This document shows, in pieces, positions 45,624 to 55,031 of a DNA stretch of 64,000 bases (its first letter is position 1; the number at the start of each line of letters is the position of its first letter). The translations under genes were made by a program, and so were the position numbers. Location of the stretch: assembly GCF_023715685.1 (NCBI RefSeq), contig NZ_JAMBOQ010000002.1, positions 1-64,000 on the forward strand, in the 5' to 3' direction. The DNA is from Priestia aryabhattai (lineage in GTDB: Bacteria > Bacillota > Bacilli > Bacillales > Bacillaceae_H). The notes beneath the pieces were generated by a model. The model was not told the origin of the DNA and made no database searches. It saw only the letters and a program-made list of their open reading frames with translations.

Positions 45624-46259
45624 TTAAAAGTACATGCGCAGATTCCCAATGAAACGATAAAGAAAGTAGCATGAAAAGCCAATTAATATACATCCAGCCG
45701 CAACAGAAACCCATTTGATATAAAGCTGATTCAGCACTTTTCTAGTTCCAGAGACAATCGTCATTAAGCCTAGGTCATGAATTAAAATCCCCGTTAATAT
45801 TCCTGCGGCAATCAGCAGGAAATGAAAAGAATGAGAGGATTGAAGGGAATTTGTCAGCACCGTCCCAAACACGCTCAGCCAAAAAATGAGATTGCTAGGA
45901 GAAATGGCAACAAAGATACCGTTCACATAAGAAGATGCAAAGGACTTTTTTACATGTTCTCCAGGAGCTGTTATATCATGATCTGCATGCTTAATGCTGT
46001 CGTAGCCAATATAGAGTAAAAAAAGCGCTCCTACAAGCCACATAATCAGTTGTATAAAAGGAGCCGATAAAAAAGAAGCCAGTCCAGAATAAAGGAGCAC
46101 AATTAGTAATAAATCAACCGTCATGCCCCCAAGTCCGACAACCCATCCGTGAAGAAAACCATTTTTTAAACCTTGCTTTGTCATTTCAATCGTCACTGTG
46201 CCAACGGGAAGCGCGATGGAAAGACCAAGTAACACATTTGCTAAAAATAACGTCACCAA
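45624..46259 (-). CDS. LysE-family translocator
   Basis: The 211-residue exporter of the LysE/RhtB family opens with GLSIALPVGTVTIEM, matching the conserved P-G-P/V region of the first helix, and later shows FVAISPSNLIFWLSVFG. I choose TTG at 46259 because AGAGG lies 8 bases upstream; the frame is open for 111 bases more but without homology. It is divergent from the transglutaminase-like gene. Confidence 0.75.
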   Translation of the reverse strand: MVTLFLANVLLGLSIALPVGTVTIEMTKQGLKNGFLHGWVVGLGGMTVDLLLIVLLYSGLASFLSAPFIQLIMWLVGALFLLYIGYDSIKHADHDITAPGEHVKKSFASSYVNGIFVAISPSNLIFWLSVFGTVLTNSLQSSHSFHFLLIAAGILTGILIHDLGLMTIVSGTRKVLNQLYIKWVSVAAGCILIGFSCYFLYRFIGNLRMYF

Positions 46260-46394
46260 AAACAAAACCTCTTTCAATCTCGTATCTACTATCGTTCTCC
46301 GTTTAATTTGTCTTTCATTATATGAAAATATGTAATAAAATTCAATATTATGAATAAAAAAACACTTCAAGACGTAAGAGGAGGAAAAAAGTAA

Positions 46395-47021
46395 ATGAAA
46401 TTAGTTTGTGAATCGTTGGAAAAAGAAGACTACATGCAAGAACTTCCAGAGGTGAACTTTACACACCCTTTGATTCAACAAAAGGTTCGTGAACTTAAAA
46501 GTGAGTTGCCTCACTCTTCACTAGGGTACATAAAAAAAGCATATGAGTTTGTGAGAGATGAAGTTTCTCATTCATGGGATATTCAAAGTAGACGCATCAC
46601 GAAAACTGCTTCAGAGGCTTTAGAAGAAAAGGAAGGGATTTGTTACAGCAAGTGTAATCTATTAGCCGCTTTGCTGCGTGCAGAAGGGATTCCGACAGGC
46701 TTTTGTTATCAAAGATTGATACTTGGAGATACGATAGACACAGGCTACTGTATTCATGCGTTAAATGCTGTCTACATCAAAAGCGAAGATAGATGGATTC
46801 GATTAGACGCGAGAGGAAATAAAGAAGGAGTGCAGGCCGACTTTTCGCTAAAAAAAGAAAAATTAGCTTTTCCAGTAAATCCTGCATCGGATGAAGTGGA
46901 CTATCCGGTTATTTATACGAAACCTCATAAAGAAACGATGAACGTATTGTCTCAGCACGAAGACTGCTTGGATATGTATCTGCACTTTTTGCCTACGGAG
47001 TTAGAAAAAGAGGAGCAGTAG
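46395..47021 (+). CDS. transglutaminase-like cysteine protein
   Basis: The 208-residue protein has a transglutaminase/protease-like core with the triad Cys83 (EGICYSKCNLLAALLRA), His121 (CIHALNAVY) and Asp138 (WIRLDARGN). There is no signal peptide, so it acts in the cytoplasm. Related Bacillus proteins are annotated only as transglutaminase-like; the substrate is unknown. AGAGGAGG precedes the ATG. Confidence 0.83.
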   Translation: MKLVCESLEKEDYMQELPEVNFTHPLIQQKVRELKSELPHSSLGYIKKAYEFVRDEVSHSWDIQSRRITKTASEALEEKEGICYSKCNLLAALLRAEGIPTGFCYQRLILGDTIDTGYCIHALNAVYIKSEDRWIRLDARGNKEGVQADFSLKKEKLAFPVNPASDEVDYPVIYTKPHKETMNVLSQHEDCLDMYLHFLPTELEKEEQ

Positions 47022-47057
47022 CTGCTCCTCTTCATCAGTCTAAGTCCTCTAACCATA

Positions 47058-47498
47058 TTACATGCTTTCCTGTACGGTGGCCGACGGTCTTTTAAACGCA
47101 ACAACAAACCACACAATATTCGTGATCAGTAAGCCTAAACAAGAAATCATTACACCTATGATTGAAGGTAAGTTTCCTGAGAAATTTTCTAACCCAAATA
47201 AAAACAGAGCCGGCATTAGTAATAGAGTACTAGCAGCTATTAAAAGTCCGATGCTACAAAAAGCGGCCATCACAAATTTTAAGAAATTGATTCCTGCCAT
47301 ATAAAAAGCTAGAGGCAACAAATATAAAAACAGAACCATACCAAGAGATAACCACAGCCCCACTGAACCGAACGTATTAACGTTTGGGCCTGAATCCGCT
47401 AGAGGAGAAAGTGAACCAAGAACCAAGATAAAGCAGAAAAATAAGGCAGAAAGTAAGGTGGTAATGACTACACTATTTTTTGTTGTATGATTACGCAC
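47058..47498 (-). CDS. four-helix membrane protein (DUF5391-like)
   Basis: The 146-residue integral membrane protein has four hydrophobic segments (about 10-30, 45-66, 72-100 and 110-135). The GTG start at 47498 is set by AAGGAGG. The pattern recalls the DUF5391 family. It is convergent with the transglutaminase-like gene. Confidence 0.6.
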   Translation of the reverse strand: MRNHTTKNSVVITTLLSALFFCFILVLGSLSPLADSGPNVNTFGSVGLWLSLGMVLFLYLLPLAFYMAGINFLKFVMAAFCSIGLLIAASTLLLMPALFLFGLENFSGNLPSIIGVMISCLGLLITNIVWFVVAFKRPSATVQESM

Positions 47499-47590
47499 TG
47501 TTTTTTAACCTCCTTTCCCTACAAATAAGTATATGGATTAATTTTACAATTAAAAGGTTTGTTAGTCACCATTTTTTTACAAAAAACATC

Positions 47591-47776
47591 TTAATAGGTT
47601 GAATAGTAATGAAAAGTAGATGGGTTGAGATAATACACGTGAACATATTTTTTGTGAGGGCCCGGATAGTGGGTTTGGTGCCAGTACTGCGTAAGCAGCG
47701 TTTGAATAGGGTGCGAATGAGGGGCTTCCCCGAAATGTCCATAGCAGATGCCGCTCTCTGAATAAGGAGAATACAT
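47591..47776 (-). CDS. His/Tyr-rich small protein
   Basis: The 61-residue protein, beginning MYSPYSESGICYGHFGEAPH, is unusually rich in tyrosine (10) and histidine (9) and poor in charged residues. AGGTGA lies upstream. Such composition is typical of Bacillus spore-coat or spore-associated small proteins, which is a guess here. A second overlapping minus-strand frame (47566-47784) is judged a shadow. Confidence 0.5.
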   Translation of the reverse strand: MYSPYSESGICYGHFGEAPHSHPIQTLLTQYWHQTHYPGPHKKYVHVYYLNPSTFHYYSTY

Positions 47777-47894
47777 AAAATCACCTGCCTATTTAAATGA
47801 ATGTGTTACACGGTATGTTTTTATACTGATTAAAGTTCTTCTACAATGTAAAAAGGGCACAAATAGGTCGTTTGCTACATGAATGTTTATGTAC

Positions 47895-47935
47895 AGTAAA
47901 AAAGATCTCTAAAAGAAAGAGGTCATTAGCTAAGC
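47895..47935 (-). terminator. terminator of the DUF2500 gene
   Basis: GATCTCT and AGAGGTC pair with one G-U, with a T-run on the minus strand. Confidence 0.6.
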
Positions 47936-48418
47936 ATCTGCATGTTCTTCATTTTGACGCCTTTGAAAATCCAAAAAACGAGTTCCTTGAAACGTCAGCA
48001 TTCCTTCGTCGCCTTCTGCAAGCCTGCCGTATTCGCTGCCTGAAATAATAAATTCAGAGCGATCGGTGCTTTCAAACTCAAAGGTTACGTAGTAGGTTGT
48101 AGACGTGTGAGAATGAAGATGTTCGTGAGCGTGACTGTTGTGGCGGTGGACGTTTGTCCGTTTGCCCGTAATTTTTGCTTTTACAGATAGACGAGGAGAC
48201 TGCTCATTTTTGCTCCACGTGCTGATTCCTTTAAAAATAGAAAATAAAAAAATGCCAATAATAATAACAAAAAACAGCATAACAAACGTAGGCATTCCGT
48301 TAAATAACGCATCGTCTGGAAAAAAAGCGCCTCCGCTTAAGTCATCGGGCGCATCACCTTCAAAAACAATTTCATCTCCCGACGGGTTATTTTCAAATAT
48401 GATTTCATCTTCAAACAT
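47930..48418 (-). CDS. DUF2500 membrane protein with His-rich loop
   Basis: The 162-residue protein has a very acidic N-terminus (1-40), one membrane helix (about 44-64: FVMLFFVIIIGIFLFSIF) and a C-terminal DUF2500 domain (about 75-155). Inside the domain is a histidine cluster, VHRHNSHAHEHLHSHTS, a plausible metal-binding loop. The function of the family is unknown. Confidence 0.75.
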   Translation of the reverse strand: MFEDEIIFENNPSGDEIVFEGDAPDDLSGGAFFPDDALFNGMPTFVMLFFVIIIGIFLFSIFKGISTWSKNEQSPRLSVKAKITGKRTNVHRHNSHAHEHLHSHTSTTYYVTFEFESTDRSEFIISGSEYGRLAEGDEGMLTFQGTRFLDFQRRQNEEHADA

Positions 48419-48544
48419 TCGTATTCTCCCTTACTATAAATAAGATTAGTGAATGGAAAAAGTTTCATCTTTGTAGTAGGCTTATGATAGGATAGCTAGT
48501 TACTATTCATACATATGAGTGAACAAGGAAAAGGAGAGATAAAC

Positions 48545-49510
48545 ATGGGGAAATACAAAGTCGTTATGTCTGGAAAAACGTGGCCAAATGCTTACGAAAA
48601 GCTAGCGGAGCACTGTGACATTCAAATGTGGGAAGGGGAAGGGAAAATTCCACAAGAAACGCTGCGCGATTGGCTTCATGATGCCGACGGCTTTTTTAAT
48701 ATCGGGCACATCACAGTGGATGAAGAGCTATTAGAAGCAGCGCCGAACCTGCGCGTTATTTCTCAATCAGGCGTGGGGTATGACAGTGTAGATGTCGAAG
48801 CATGTACGAAAAAAGGCGTGCCGTTTAGCAATACGCCAGGCGTGTTAGTAGAAGCAACGGCTGATTTAACGTTTGGTCTCTTGCTGTCGGCAGCCCGCCG
48901 CATTCATGAAGGCTATGAAAAAGTGAAACAAGGAAACTGGGAAACGGTATTCGGCGTCGATTTATTTGGAAAAACACTTGGTATTGTTGGAATGGGAGAT
49001 ATCGGAAGCGCCGTTGCGAGACGAGCAAAAGCATCGGGTATGAACATTGTTTATCACAACCGAAGCCGCAAGCATGAAGCAGAAAAAGAGCTTGATGCCG
49101 TATATCTTTCGTTTGAAGAACTGCTTCACACAGCTGACTGTATCGTATGCTTAGTGCCGCTTTCAAATGAAAGCAAAGGCATGTTCGGAGAAGCCGAATT
49201 TAAAGCAATGAAAAACAGCGCTTATTTTGTAAACGCAGCGCGCGGAGGATTAGTGGACACTGAAGCTCTGTATGAAGCGCTGAAAAATGAAGAAATTGCG
49301 TATGCCGCTCTAGATGTAACAGACCCAGAACCACTTCCAGCAGATCATAAGCTGCTGCAGCTTTCAAATGTGTTAGTGACACCGCATATTGGAAGTGCTA
49401 CGTACGAAACGCGCAATCGAATGGCAGATTTAGCAGTCGAGAACTTGCTTTTAGGTCTTGAGAAAAAGCCTTTAGTGACGTGTGTGAATGAAGAAGTGAA
49501 TTACAAGTAA
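48545..49510 (+). CDS. D-2-hydroxyacid dehydrogenase
   Basis: The 321-residue NAD(P)-dependent enzyme has the nucleotide-binding GIVGMGDIGSAVARR (about 140-155) and catalytic residues Arg in VNAARGGLVD, Glu in TDPEPLP and His in VTPHIGSAT. The closest recalled relatives are glyoxylate/hydroxypyruvate reductases and D-glycerate dehydrogenases. ATG at 48545 follows AAAGGAGAG and is preferred over 48515. A small membrane-protein gene follows at 11 bp. Confidence 0.85.
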   Translation: MGKYKVVMSGKTWPNAYEKLAEHCDIQMWEGEGKIPQETLRDWLHDADGFFNIGHITVDEELLEAAPNLRVISQSGVGYDSVDVEACTKKGVPFSNTPGVLVEATADLTFGLLLSAARRIHEGYEKVKQGNWETVFGVDLFGKTLGIVGMGDIGSAVARRAKASGMNIVYHNRSRKHEAEKELDAVYLSFEELLHTADCIVCLVPLSNESKGMFGEAEFKAMKNSAYFVNAARGGLVDTEALYEALKNEEIAYAALDVTDPEPLPADHKLLQLSNVLVTPHIGSATYETRNRMADLAVENLLLGLEKKPLVTCVNEEVNYK

Positions 49511-49521
49511 GGAGAGATTTT

Positions 49522-49752
49522 TTGTTAAAAGCATTACAGGTTATTCTTTCTGTTGTTACCGTTGGACTAGCTCTTTATATCATGCTCACTCACAGCTACC
49601 AACTCCTTTCGTATTTAAATATACTGCTGGGGTGTACCATGCTAGTTTTAGGTGCAATTGAGTGGCAAAAGAGAAAGAAAAGCAGCGCATGGATTTTATT
49701 TTTAGTTGCGCTGTTCAGCTGGTTTGTCGGTATTTACCGCATGACGATTTAA
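49522..49752 (+). CDS. small membrane protein (DUF3953-like)
   Basis: The 76-residue protein has three short hydrophobic segments around a basic EWQKRKKSS loop. The start is TTG with AAGGAGAG. It probably shares a transcript with the upstream dehydrogenase. It resembles DUF3953; its function is unknown. Confidence 0.6.
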   Translation: MLKALQVILSVVTVGLALYIMLTHSYQLLSYLNILLGCTMLVLGAIEWQKRKKSSAWILFLVALFSWFVGIYRMTI

Positions 49753-49784
49753 AAACGCTTGGCATTTGCCAAGCGTTTTTTTTA
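49751..49784. terminator. bidirectional terminator
   Basis: AAAAACGCTTGGC and GCCAAGCGTTTTTTTT around a 4-base loop. Confidence 0.85.
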
Positions 49785-50657
49785 ATGAGCTTCTAGCTGT
49801 GTTTCTAACACTTTTTCAATAACGGAAGCTACTCCGTTTTCATCGTTCGTTAATGTGACATCATCAGCTAGCGCTTTAATCTCGGCGTGCGCATTTGCCA
49901 TGGCAATACCTGTTCCAGCCGTTTGAAGCATCGACACGTCGTTAAAGCTGTCTCCAATGGCAATGCTATCATGAAGAGAGCCGCCGAGCTCTTTTACAAC
50001 ATATTTTAATGCGTTTCCTTTTGACGCATCTTTATGTTCAAGTTCAAAGTTATGATCAGCGGAAGATACAAGCGTCATGTCGTGCTGCTTGCTAAAATGA
50101 TTCCAGCCTTTTTTTCGTTTTTCATCATCAAATGAAAAAGCTAATACGTTATAAAGCTCAGCGTTTGTATTTAAAATATCTTCATAGGATGCGACAAAGG
50201 CAAATCCCGTTTGGCTGTATTGTTTAGCTGCCGCGTGATGAAGCTTTTCTTCGTCCACGTTTTTATTGGCGCTTTTTACCCGGTCAATTTCAATGGCCAG
50301 CAGCTCTCGGCCCGAGTTTGGCGTATAAATCGCATGTTCGGCAAATACTTCATAATAAAATTCGTGCGCGTCCAGCCACTGAAGCGCTTCTTTTACGTGA
50401 TGTACATCAATCGGGACAGAATGTCTTAGCTGTCCGTTCGGGTCATGAATAGTAGCTCCGTTTGCGGCAATCACCCAGACATCTGAAAGCTCAGCTTTTT
50501 TTAAAATTTCCTGTACGTCGAAGTAAGCGCGTCCTGTGGCAACCACGACTTCAACTCCGTGTTTTTGAGCTTTTTTAATGGCTTCTGCATTGATTGGGCT
50601 AATTTCACTATTGCTATTTAGAAGCGTTCCATCCAAGTCTGTAAAAATCATCTTCAT
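49782..50657 (-). CDS. Cof-type HAD phosphatase
   Basis: The 291-residue HAD hydrolase of the Cof subfamily has motif I FTDLDGTLLNS (nucleophile Asp8), motif II in VVVATGR, and motif IV IGDSFNDVSMLQTAG. These enzymes remove phosphate from sugar phosphates or flavin precursors. It is divergent from a DeoR-type regulator, a common pairing for sugar-phosphate stress or catabolism. Confidence 0.87.
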   Translation of the reverse strand: MKMIFTDLDGTLLNSNSEISPINAEAIKKAQKHGVEVVVATGRAYFDVQEILKKAELSDVWVIAANGATIHDPNGQLRHSVPIDVHHVKEALQWLDAHEFYYEVFAEHAIYTPNSGRELLAIEIDRVKSANKNVDEEKLHHAAAKQYSQTGFAFVASYEDILNTNAELYNVLAFSFDDEKRKKGWNHFSKQHDMTLVSSADHNFELEHKDASKGNALKYVVKELGGSLHDSIAIGDSFNDVSMLQTAGTGIAMANAHAEIKALADDVTLTNDENGVASVIEKVLETQLEAH

Positions 50658-50819
50658 ATAAAATCTCCCCTTGGCTATTTATACTTGTTTTTGCATGTTT
50701 CATCTTGTTTATACTACAATAAACGAAAAAACAATGATAATCAAGCGTTTTTACGTTGTTTTTACAAAAGAAACAAGTATAATAAAGTAAAAAGCAGAAA
50801 GAAAACAGGTGAACAAGCA

Positions 50820-51578
50820 ATGTTAAAACAAGAAAGACGCAAACAAATTATGAATTTGCTAGAAAAAGAAGGTCGAATTGTGGCCACTACGCTTAGCCAA
50901 ACGCTGAATGTTTCAGAAGATACAATCCGCAGAGATCTGCGGGAAATGGATGCGCTTGGTCTGCTGCAGCGCGTACATGGAGGAGCGCTTCCGCGTTCAA
51001 CGTCTGCGGTTGATTACAAAGAGCGAAAACACGAATTGATGGATGTTAAGCATTCACTTGCTGTTGCGGCACTTCCGTTAATTAAAGACGGACAAGTGCT
51101 GCTGATGGACGGAAGTACAACAAATATTCAGCTCGTCAAAGCTTTTCCAAAGAATTTAAACGTTACGGTCATTACAAACAGTCCGTTAATTACCGTTGCA
51201 CTAGCAGAACATGCTTTTGTAGAAGTTGTTTCTCTTGGAGGAACGTTTCGAAAAGAATCAATGGTCACAGTAGGACAAAGCGTGGTTGATACGCTTAAGC
51301 AAATTCGAGCGGATCTTTGTTTTTTAGGTGTGTACGCAATTGATCCTAAAATCGGCATGAGCATTCCGCTGCTTGAAGAAATGCACATCAAAAGCCAAAT
51401 GATAAAAAGTGCGAGTGAAGTAGCGGCTATTGTGACAGCTAAAAAGCTCAATACGTCTTCAACATACACGTTCAGTTCAGCCAACTCACTAGATTGGCTG
51501 ATTACAGAAGAACATGTGAACGAAACCGTGTTAAATGCTTACCGCGAAATTGGCATCGAAGTTATCACAAACAAATAG
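50820..51578 (+). CDS. DeoR family transcriptional regulator
   Basis: The 252-residue regulator has an N-terminal DeoR helix-turn-helix (1-57: ERRKQIMNLLEKEGRIV and VSEDTIRRDLREMDALG) and a C-terminal sugar-phosphate sensing domain (about 75-235: DGQVLLMDGSTTNIQ, VITNSPLI, SLGGTFRKES). It probably responds to a phosphorylated sugar and may control the divergent Cof phosphatase. AGGTGAAC precedes the ATG. Confidence 0.88.
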   Translation: MLKQERRKQIMNLLEKEGRIVATTLSQTLNVSEDTIRRDLREMDALGLLQRVHGGALPRSTSAVDYKERKHELMDVKHSLAVAALPLIKDGQVLLMDGSTTNIQLVKAFPKNLNVTVITNSPLITVALAEHAFVEVVSLGGTFRKESMVTVGQSVVDTLKQIRADLCFLGVYAIDPKIGMSIPLLEEMHIKSQMIKSASEVAAIVTAKKLNTSSTYTFSSANSLDWLITEEHVNETVLNAYREIGIEVITNK

Positions 51579-51630
51579 TAGTTTTGGTAAGGAAGTATAT
51601 GGTAATGTAGAGTAAAAAGGAGCTTAAGCC

Positions 51631-51840
51631 ATGAGTGAACAAGTAGATGTTGCACATGAATTAGCGAAGCTTCAGCAAAGAGTCGAACACCTAGAGAAAA
51701 GAGTGGAAAAAGCAGAGTTCAAGCAAAGCGCTTTGCGGCCATTAGGGGAAGCCATACGATCGATTTTAATTGGACTATTCATTGTAGGACCTGTAGCAGC
51801 AGTCATTATTGGCGTTCTATCGGCACTATCAGGAAAATAA
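51631..51840 (+). CDS. coiled-coil plus membrane helix small protein
   Basis: The 69-residue protein has an N-terminal coiled coil (about 8-34: ELAKLQQRVEHLEKRVEKAE) and a C-terminal membrane helix (about 45-66). AAAAAGGAG precedes the ATG. It is possibly a membrane scaffold; the family is unknown. Confidence 0.6.
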   Translation: MSEQVDVAHELAKLQQRVEHLEKRVEKAEFKQSALRPLGEAIRSILIGLFIVGPVAAVIIGVLSALSGK

Positions 51841-51874
51841 AAGACCCGTTTCTTTATCGAAACGGGTTTTTTAT
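51841..51874. terminator. shared terminator
   Basis: GACCCGTTTC and GAAACGGGTTTTTT. It overlaps the 3' end of the convergent DUF1275 gene. Confidence 0.75.
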
Positions 51875-52564
51875 ATTATTTTTTTCTGAAGCAGAGCGAA
51901 ACTTGGTGCTGACAAAAATAATAATGGCTAACAGAATAACAATTGGCAGCCAAATAATTTCAAATTTATAAGCAGGCTCTGCAAGTGCGGCGATAACAGC
52001 TCCAAAGCAGTAAAATACAAGAGACAACGCGCGGAGAATCGCATCGGTTGTAAACGTTTTACGGTAGCGAGAGCTGCGCAAACGCGCCGTTACGTCTTCA
52101 AAGAAATTAGCAAGCGTCCCCGTTAATACGGTTGTTGAAATTCCGGCTACGCCAAGCTTTCGAGCAGCCGTTGTTTGAAGGCCCATTGCTGAGCTTAATA
52201 AGAAAATAAACAAGTAAGTTAAGTGTAAAGAAGGAGAAAACGAAGATAAAAGTGCAAAAACAAGTAAAATCAATCCTTCAATTCCAAGCGCGATTGTTAC
52301 GGCTTTAGGCCAAAACGTTTTTTCTTTGTTTCCCACAAGGATCGCAGCGCCTACAACTCCTACAATAAAACCTCCTAAAGCTGTCAGGGAGTGAAAAACA
52401 GTGGTTTCAAGGGAGTTTCCGATTGCTAATCCAAGCAGGACGATATTTCCAGTCATATTTGCGGTAAAGATATGACCAAGGCTTAAGTATCCAATCACAT
52501 CCACAATACCTGCTGTTACGCAAAGAACTAGCAAAATAATGTTTCGATAAGTAGAATTCCTCAC
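51854..52564 (-). CDS. DUF1275 (YoaK-family) membrane protein
   Basis: The 236-residue protein has about six or seven membrane helices and the DUF1275 signature GIVDVIGYLSLGHIFTANMT followed by GNIVLLGLA. The GTG start at 52564 is supported by AAAGGATGA. The family is annotated as uncharacterised membrane proteins, possibly transporters. Confidence 0.85.
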   Translation of the reverse strand: MRNSTYRNIILLVLCVTAGIVDVIGYLSLGHIFTANMTGNIVLLGLAIGNSLETTVFHSLTALGGFIVGVVGAAILVGNKEKTFWPKAVTIALGIEGLILLVFALLSSFSPSLHLTYLFIFLLSSAMGLQTTAARKLGVAGISTTVLTGTLANFFEDVTARLRSSRYRKTFTTDAILRALSLVFYCFGAVIAALAEPAYKFEIIWLPIVILLAIIIFVSTKFRSASEKNNIKNPFR

Positions 52565-52637
52565 GGTAAGTCATCCTTTCTTTTTATACCAACTAACTAG
52601 TTTACCGTGAAGGAAAAAATCTGTCCAGAGAGTTGTC

Positions 52638-53138
52638 TTACAAATTTTTAAGCGTGTCCCATCCAAAAGCTACTTCAGATAGAGATCTGCCATCAATGAT
52701 AACGTCAGCTCGATCGATTCTTTTTCCGCCAAGAGCTTCATAAAAATGACAGGCGCTGTTTTGTTCAAAAGCCCATGTGAGCATCGTATGTATATTTTGG
52801 TTTACCAACTCTTGCGCCACTTCATGCATGAGCGCTTTTCCAATTCCTTTTCGCTGATGCTCTGCAAGTAAATACATTGCAGACAGCTCTCCGATATAGG
52901 AAGGGTACTTTTTGGTTCTCTCTTTACCATAAGAAGCAAAGCCGACAATCTGTCCATTTTCTTCTGCAACAAAAACAGAATTTGACTCCAACTGCTTTTT
53001 CCAGAGCGCTTTTCGCTTTTCAGCGTTCAACGAATCTAAAAAAGAATCCGGAACAAGTCCTTTATAAGTCGATTTCCAGCTGTTTACGTGTACATTAGCA
53101 ATGCCTGCTTCATCACCAATTCTGCCTTGACGTATCAT
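52638..53138 (-). CDS. GNAT family N-acetyltransferase
   Basis: The 166-residue acetyltransferase shows motif A in LSAMYLLAEHQRKGIGKALM and a C-terminal WAFEQNSACHFYEALGGKR segment. AGGTGAG precedes the ATG. The acceptor is unknown. It may share a transcript with the DUF1275 gene, 73 bp downstream. Confidence 0.87.
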   Translation of the reverse strand: MIRQGRIGDEAGIANVHVNSWKSTYKGLVPDSFLDSLNAEKRKALWKKQLESNSVFVAEENGQIVGFASYGKERTKKYPSYIGELSAMYLLAEHQRKGIGKALMHEVAQELVNQNIHTMLTWAFEQNSACHFYEALGGKRIDRADVIIDGRSLSEVAFGWDTLKNL

Positions 53139-53255
53139 ATGCTCACCTCGTTTTTTTTTCTATATTTTAACATAATTTTTACGCGGGCATCCCCGATTTT
53201 TCCTTTTTTGCTTATATATATAGTAGCCGTTTTACATAACAAAGGAGATGACGTG

Positions 53256-54185
53256 ATGAGTAAATTATTATTAAAAGATCAGCCGTTAATCGTGCTGCCA
53301 GCGCTTGCGGTCAAAGTAGGAGTGAACGGAGCGCTGTTTCTTCAGCAGCTTCACTACTGGCTTGAAAAAAGCGTTAACGTGCAGGACGGATACACGTGGG
53401 TATACAATACAAATCAGCAGTGGCTGCAGCAGTTTCCGTTTTGGTCGCTTTCAACGATTCAACGCATCATTTCAAAGCTTGAAAAAGAAGGTCTGATTAT
53501 AAAAGGAAAGTACAATCGCTCTAAATTTAACAACACGGTCTGGTACCGAATTGATTACAAGAAACTAGAAGAGCTTATGCCAAGCAGTGAGTTTGAAGAG
53601 CTCGAAGATGTCAATTTGACAGAAGGGAATAGTCAAATTGAAGCAGCGGAGACTGTCACAGTGACGGCTTCATTAACAGAGACTACAGCAGAAAATACAA
53701 ATCAAATAAAAAGAGAAGAAGACGCGCATGACGCTTACGTACAAACGTTAGAAGCAGCTTTTATTGCTCGAAGAAACCGAGGAGTGTATCCTTCAGCGAG
53801 TGATTTGAAGCATATGTACGAAGTTGCAAAAAGCGAAATATCTATAGAAAATGCGCTATCTGGACTGCATGAAGCCTTTGATTACTACGTGCCTAAATAC
53901 AGAGGTGATACCATTCGAGCATTTGCCTATATCAAACAGCATCTTTTTCATAAGCATTATTTAACATCACAGCGAGCGCTTGCGAATCAGCAGACTGAAA
54001 AGCCGCTTTCCTATGTTAATAATAAGCGTGTCATTCGCAAGGAATTGACGCCTGATTGGCTAAGAGAAAATGAAGAGACAGAGCTTCCAAACCATGTTTT
54101 TAAAGACGATGCTCATTTTGAAGAAGAAAAGAAAAAGCTTGCTGAAAGTCTTCGTGAGCTGGAGCGGGAATTAAAAAATAATTGA
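53256..54185 (+). CDS. phage-type replication protein, orphan
   Basis: The 309-residue protein has an N-terminal winged-helix region (about 1-105: LPALAVKVGVNGALFLQQLH, then FPFWSLSTIQRIISKLEKEG and WYRIDYKKLE) typical of replication proteins of Bacillus phages and of DnaD-like initiators. A variable linker and a helical C-terminal half with a final coiled coil (about 280-309) follow. AAAGGAG precedes the ATG. No integrase, terminase or other phage gene is nearby, so it is an isolated, perhaps domesticated, copy. Confidence 0.65.
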   Translation: MSKLLLKDQPLIVLPALAVKVGVNGALFLQQLHYWLEKSVNVQDGYTWVYNTNQQWLQQFPFWSLSTIQRIISKLEKEGLIIKGKYNRSKFNNTVWYRIDYKKLEELMPSSEFEELEDVNLTEGNSQIEAAETVTVTASLTETTAENTNQIKREEDAHDAYVQTLEAAFIARRNRGVYPSASDLKHMYEVAKSEISIENALSGLHEAFDYYVPKYRGDTIRAFAYIKQHLFHKHYLTSQRALANQQTEKPLSYVNNKRVIRKELTPDWLRENEETELPNHVFKDDAHFEEEKKKLAESLRELERELKNN

Positions 54186-54289
54186 AAATACCACTGGACT
54201 TTTATAAGATGAAAGATAGTAAATCTTTTGAATGTGAAAGGTTTACTAGGTAAAAGAAAAGCCGCTTTTAAAGAAGGTGCGCCATAAAC

Positions 54290-54919
54290 ATGATAAAATT
54301 TTTGTTTTTGCTGTTCATGCCAACAATCTTTGTTTTTTTCGGTTTGTGGCTTATCCAAAATGTGTTGGTAACATTTGTTTGCTTTTACGGCTGGATGTTT
54401 ATGATTTTATATGCAAATAATAAAATTAACGTAAAAGTAGCGCTTGCAAAAAAATCTCTGTATGTGGGAACTCTTAGCGGAGTTCTATGTGCCGCTGCTA
54501 TAATTGGAAGTAGTATACTTTTTTCTGGTAAAATCTTTCATGAAGAAAGTATGCAAGGGGTTTTGCAAATATGGGGATTTAGCGGATGGAAAGTTACCAT
54601 TTTAGCCGTCATTTTGATTTTTATTAATCCTGTTTTAGAAGAAATGTATTGGCGGGTGTATATACAAAATAAAGTAAAAAAGCGTATATCCGTACTTGCT
54701 TCAAGTGTTGTTACATCAAGCTTTTATACATTTTATCACGTGTTCATTATTCTCCCTGTTTTTGTTTTTCCGTTTCATTGGATTTCAGTAACGGGCGTCT
54801 TTTCAGCAGGTCTGATGTGGGCATATACAAGAGAGCGATATAGCGTCGAAGCGAGTATCATTAGCCATGCGCTAGTGGATGCGTCGATTATGATTGTATA
54901 TGGATTATATGTAAGATGA
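54290..54919 (+). CDS. CPBP intramembrane metalloprotease
   Basis: The 209-residue CAAX-protease/bacteriocin-processing (CPBP, Abi) family protein has about seven helices and motif 1 EEMYWRVYIQ (Glu117, Glu118, Arg122), motif 2 FYHV (His150) and motif 3 ISHALVD (His193, Asp197). Members process lipopeptides, bacteriocins or membrane anchors. No bacteriocin gene is evident nearby. No strong ribosome binding site is seen. Confidence 0.83.
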   Translation: MIKFLFLLFMPTIFVFFGLWLIQNVLVTFVCFYGWMFMILYANNKINVKVALAKKSLYVGTLSGVLCAAAIIGSSILFSGKIFHEESMQGVLQIWGFSGWKVTILAVILIFINPVLEEMYWRVYIQNKVKKRISVLASSVVTSSFYTFYHVFIILPVFVFPFHWISVTGVFSAGLMWAYTRERYSVEASIISHALVDASIMIVYGLYVR

Positions 54920-55031
54920 TGGTAGTATATCAAAAAAACATGAATCGTTATTCATTTATAACTTGTTTTCATGGTATAATAACAATAATAGTAAAATTTT
55001 ATCAACACATTTGAATTGAAATAATGTATAC

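Noticed and set aside
47566..47784. Alternative 72-residue minus-strand frame
   Set aside because: It overlaps the His/Tyr-rich frame at 47591-47776, which has the better ribosome binding site and a distinctive composition.
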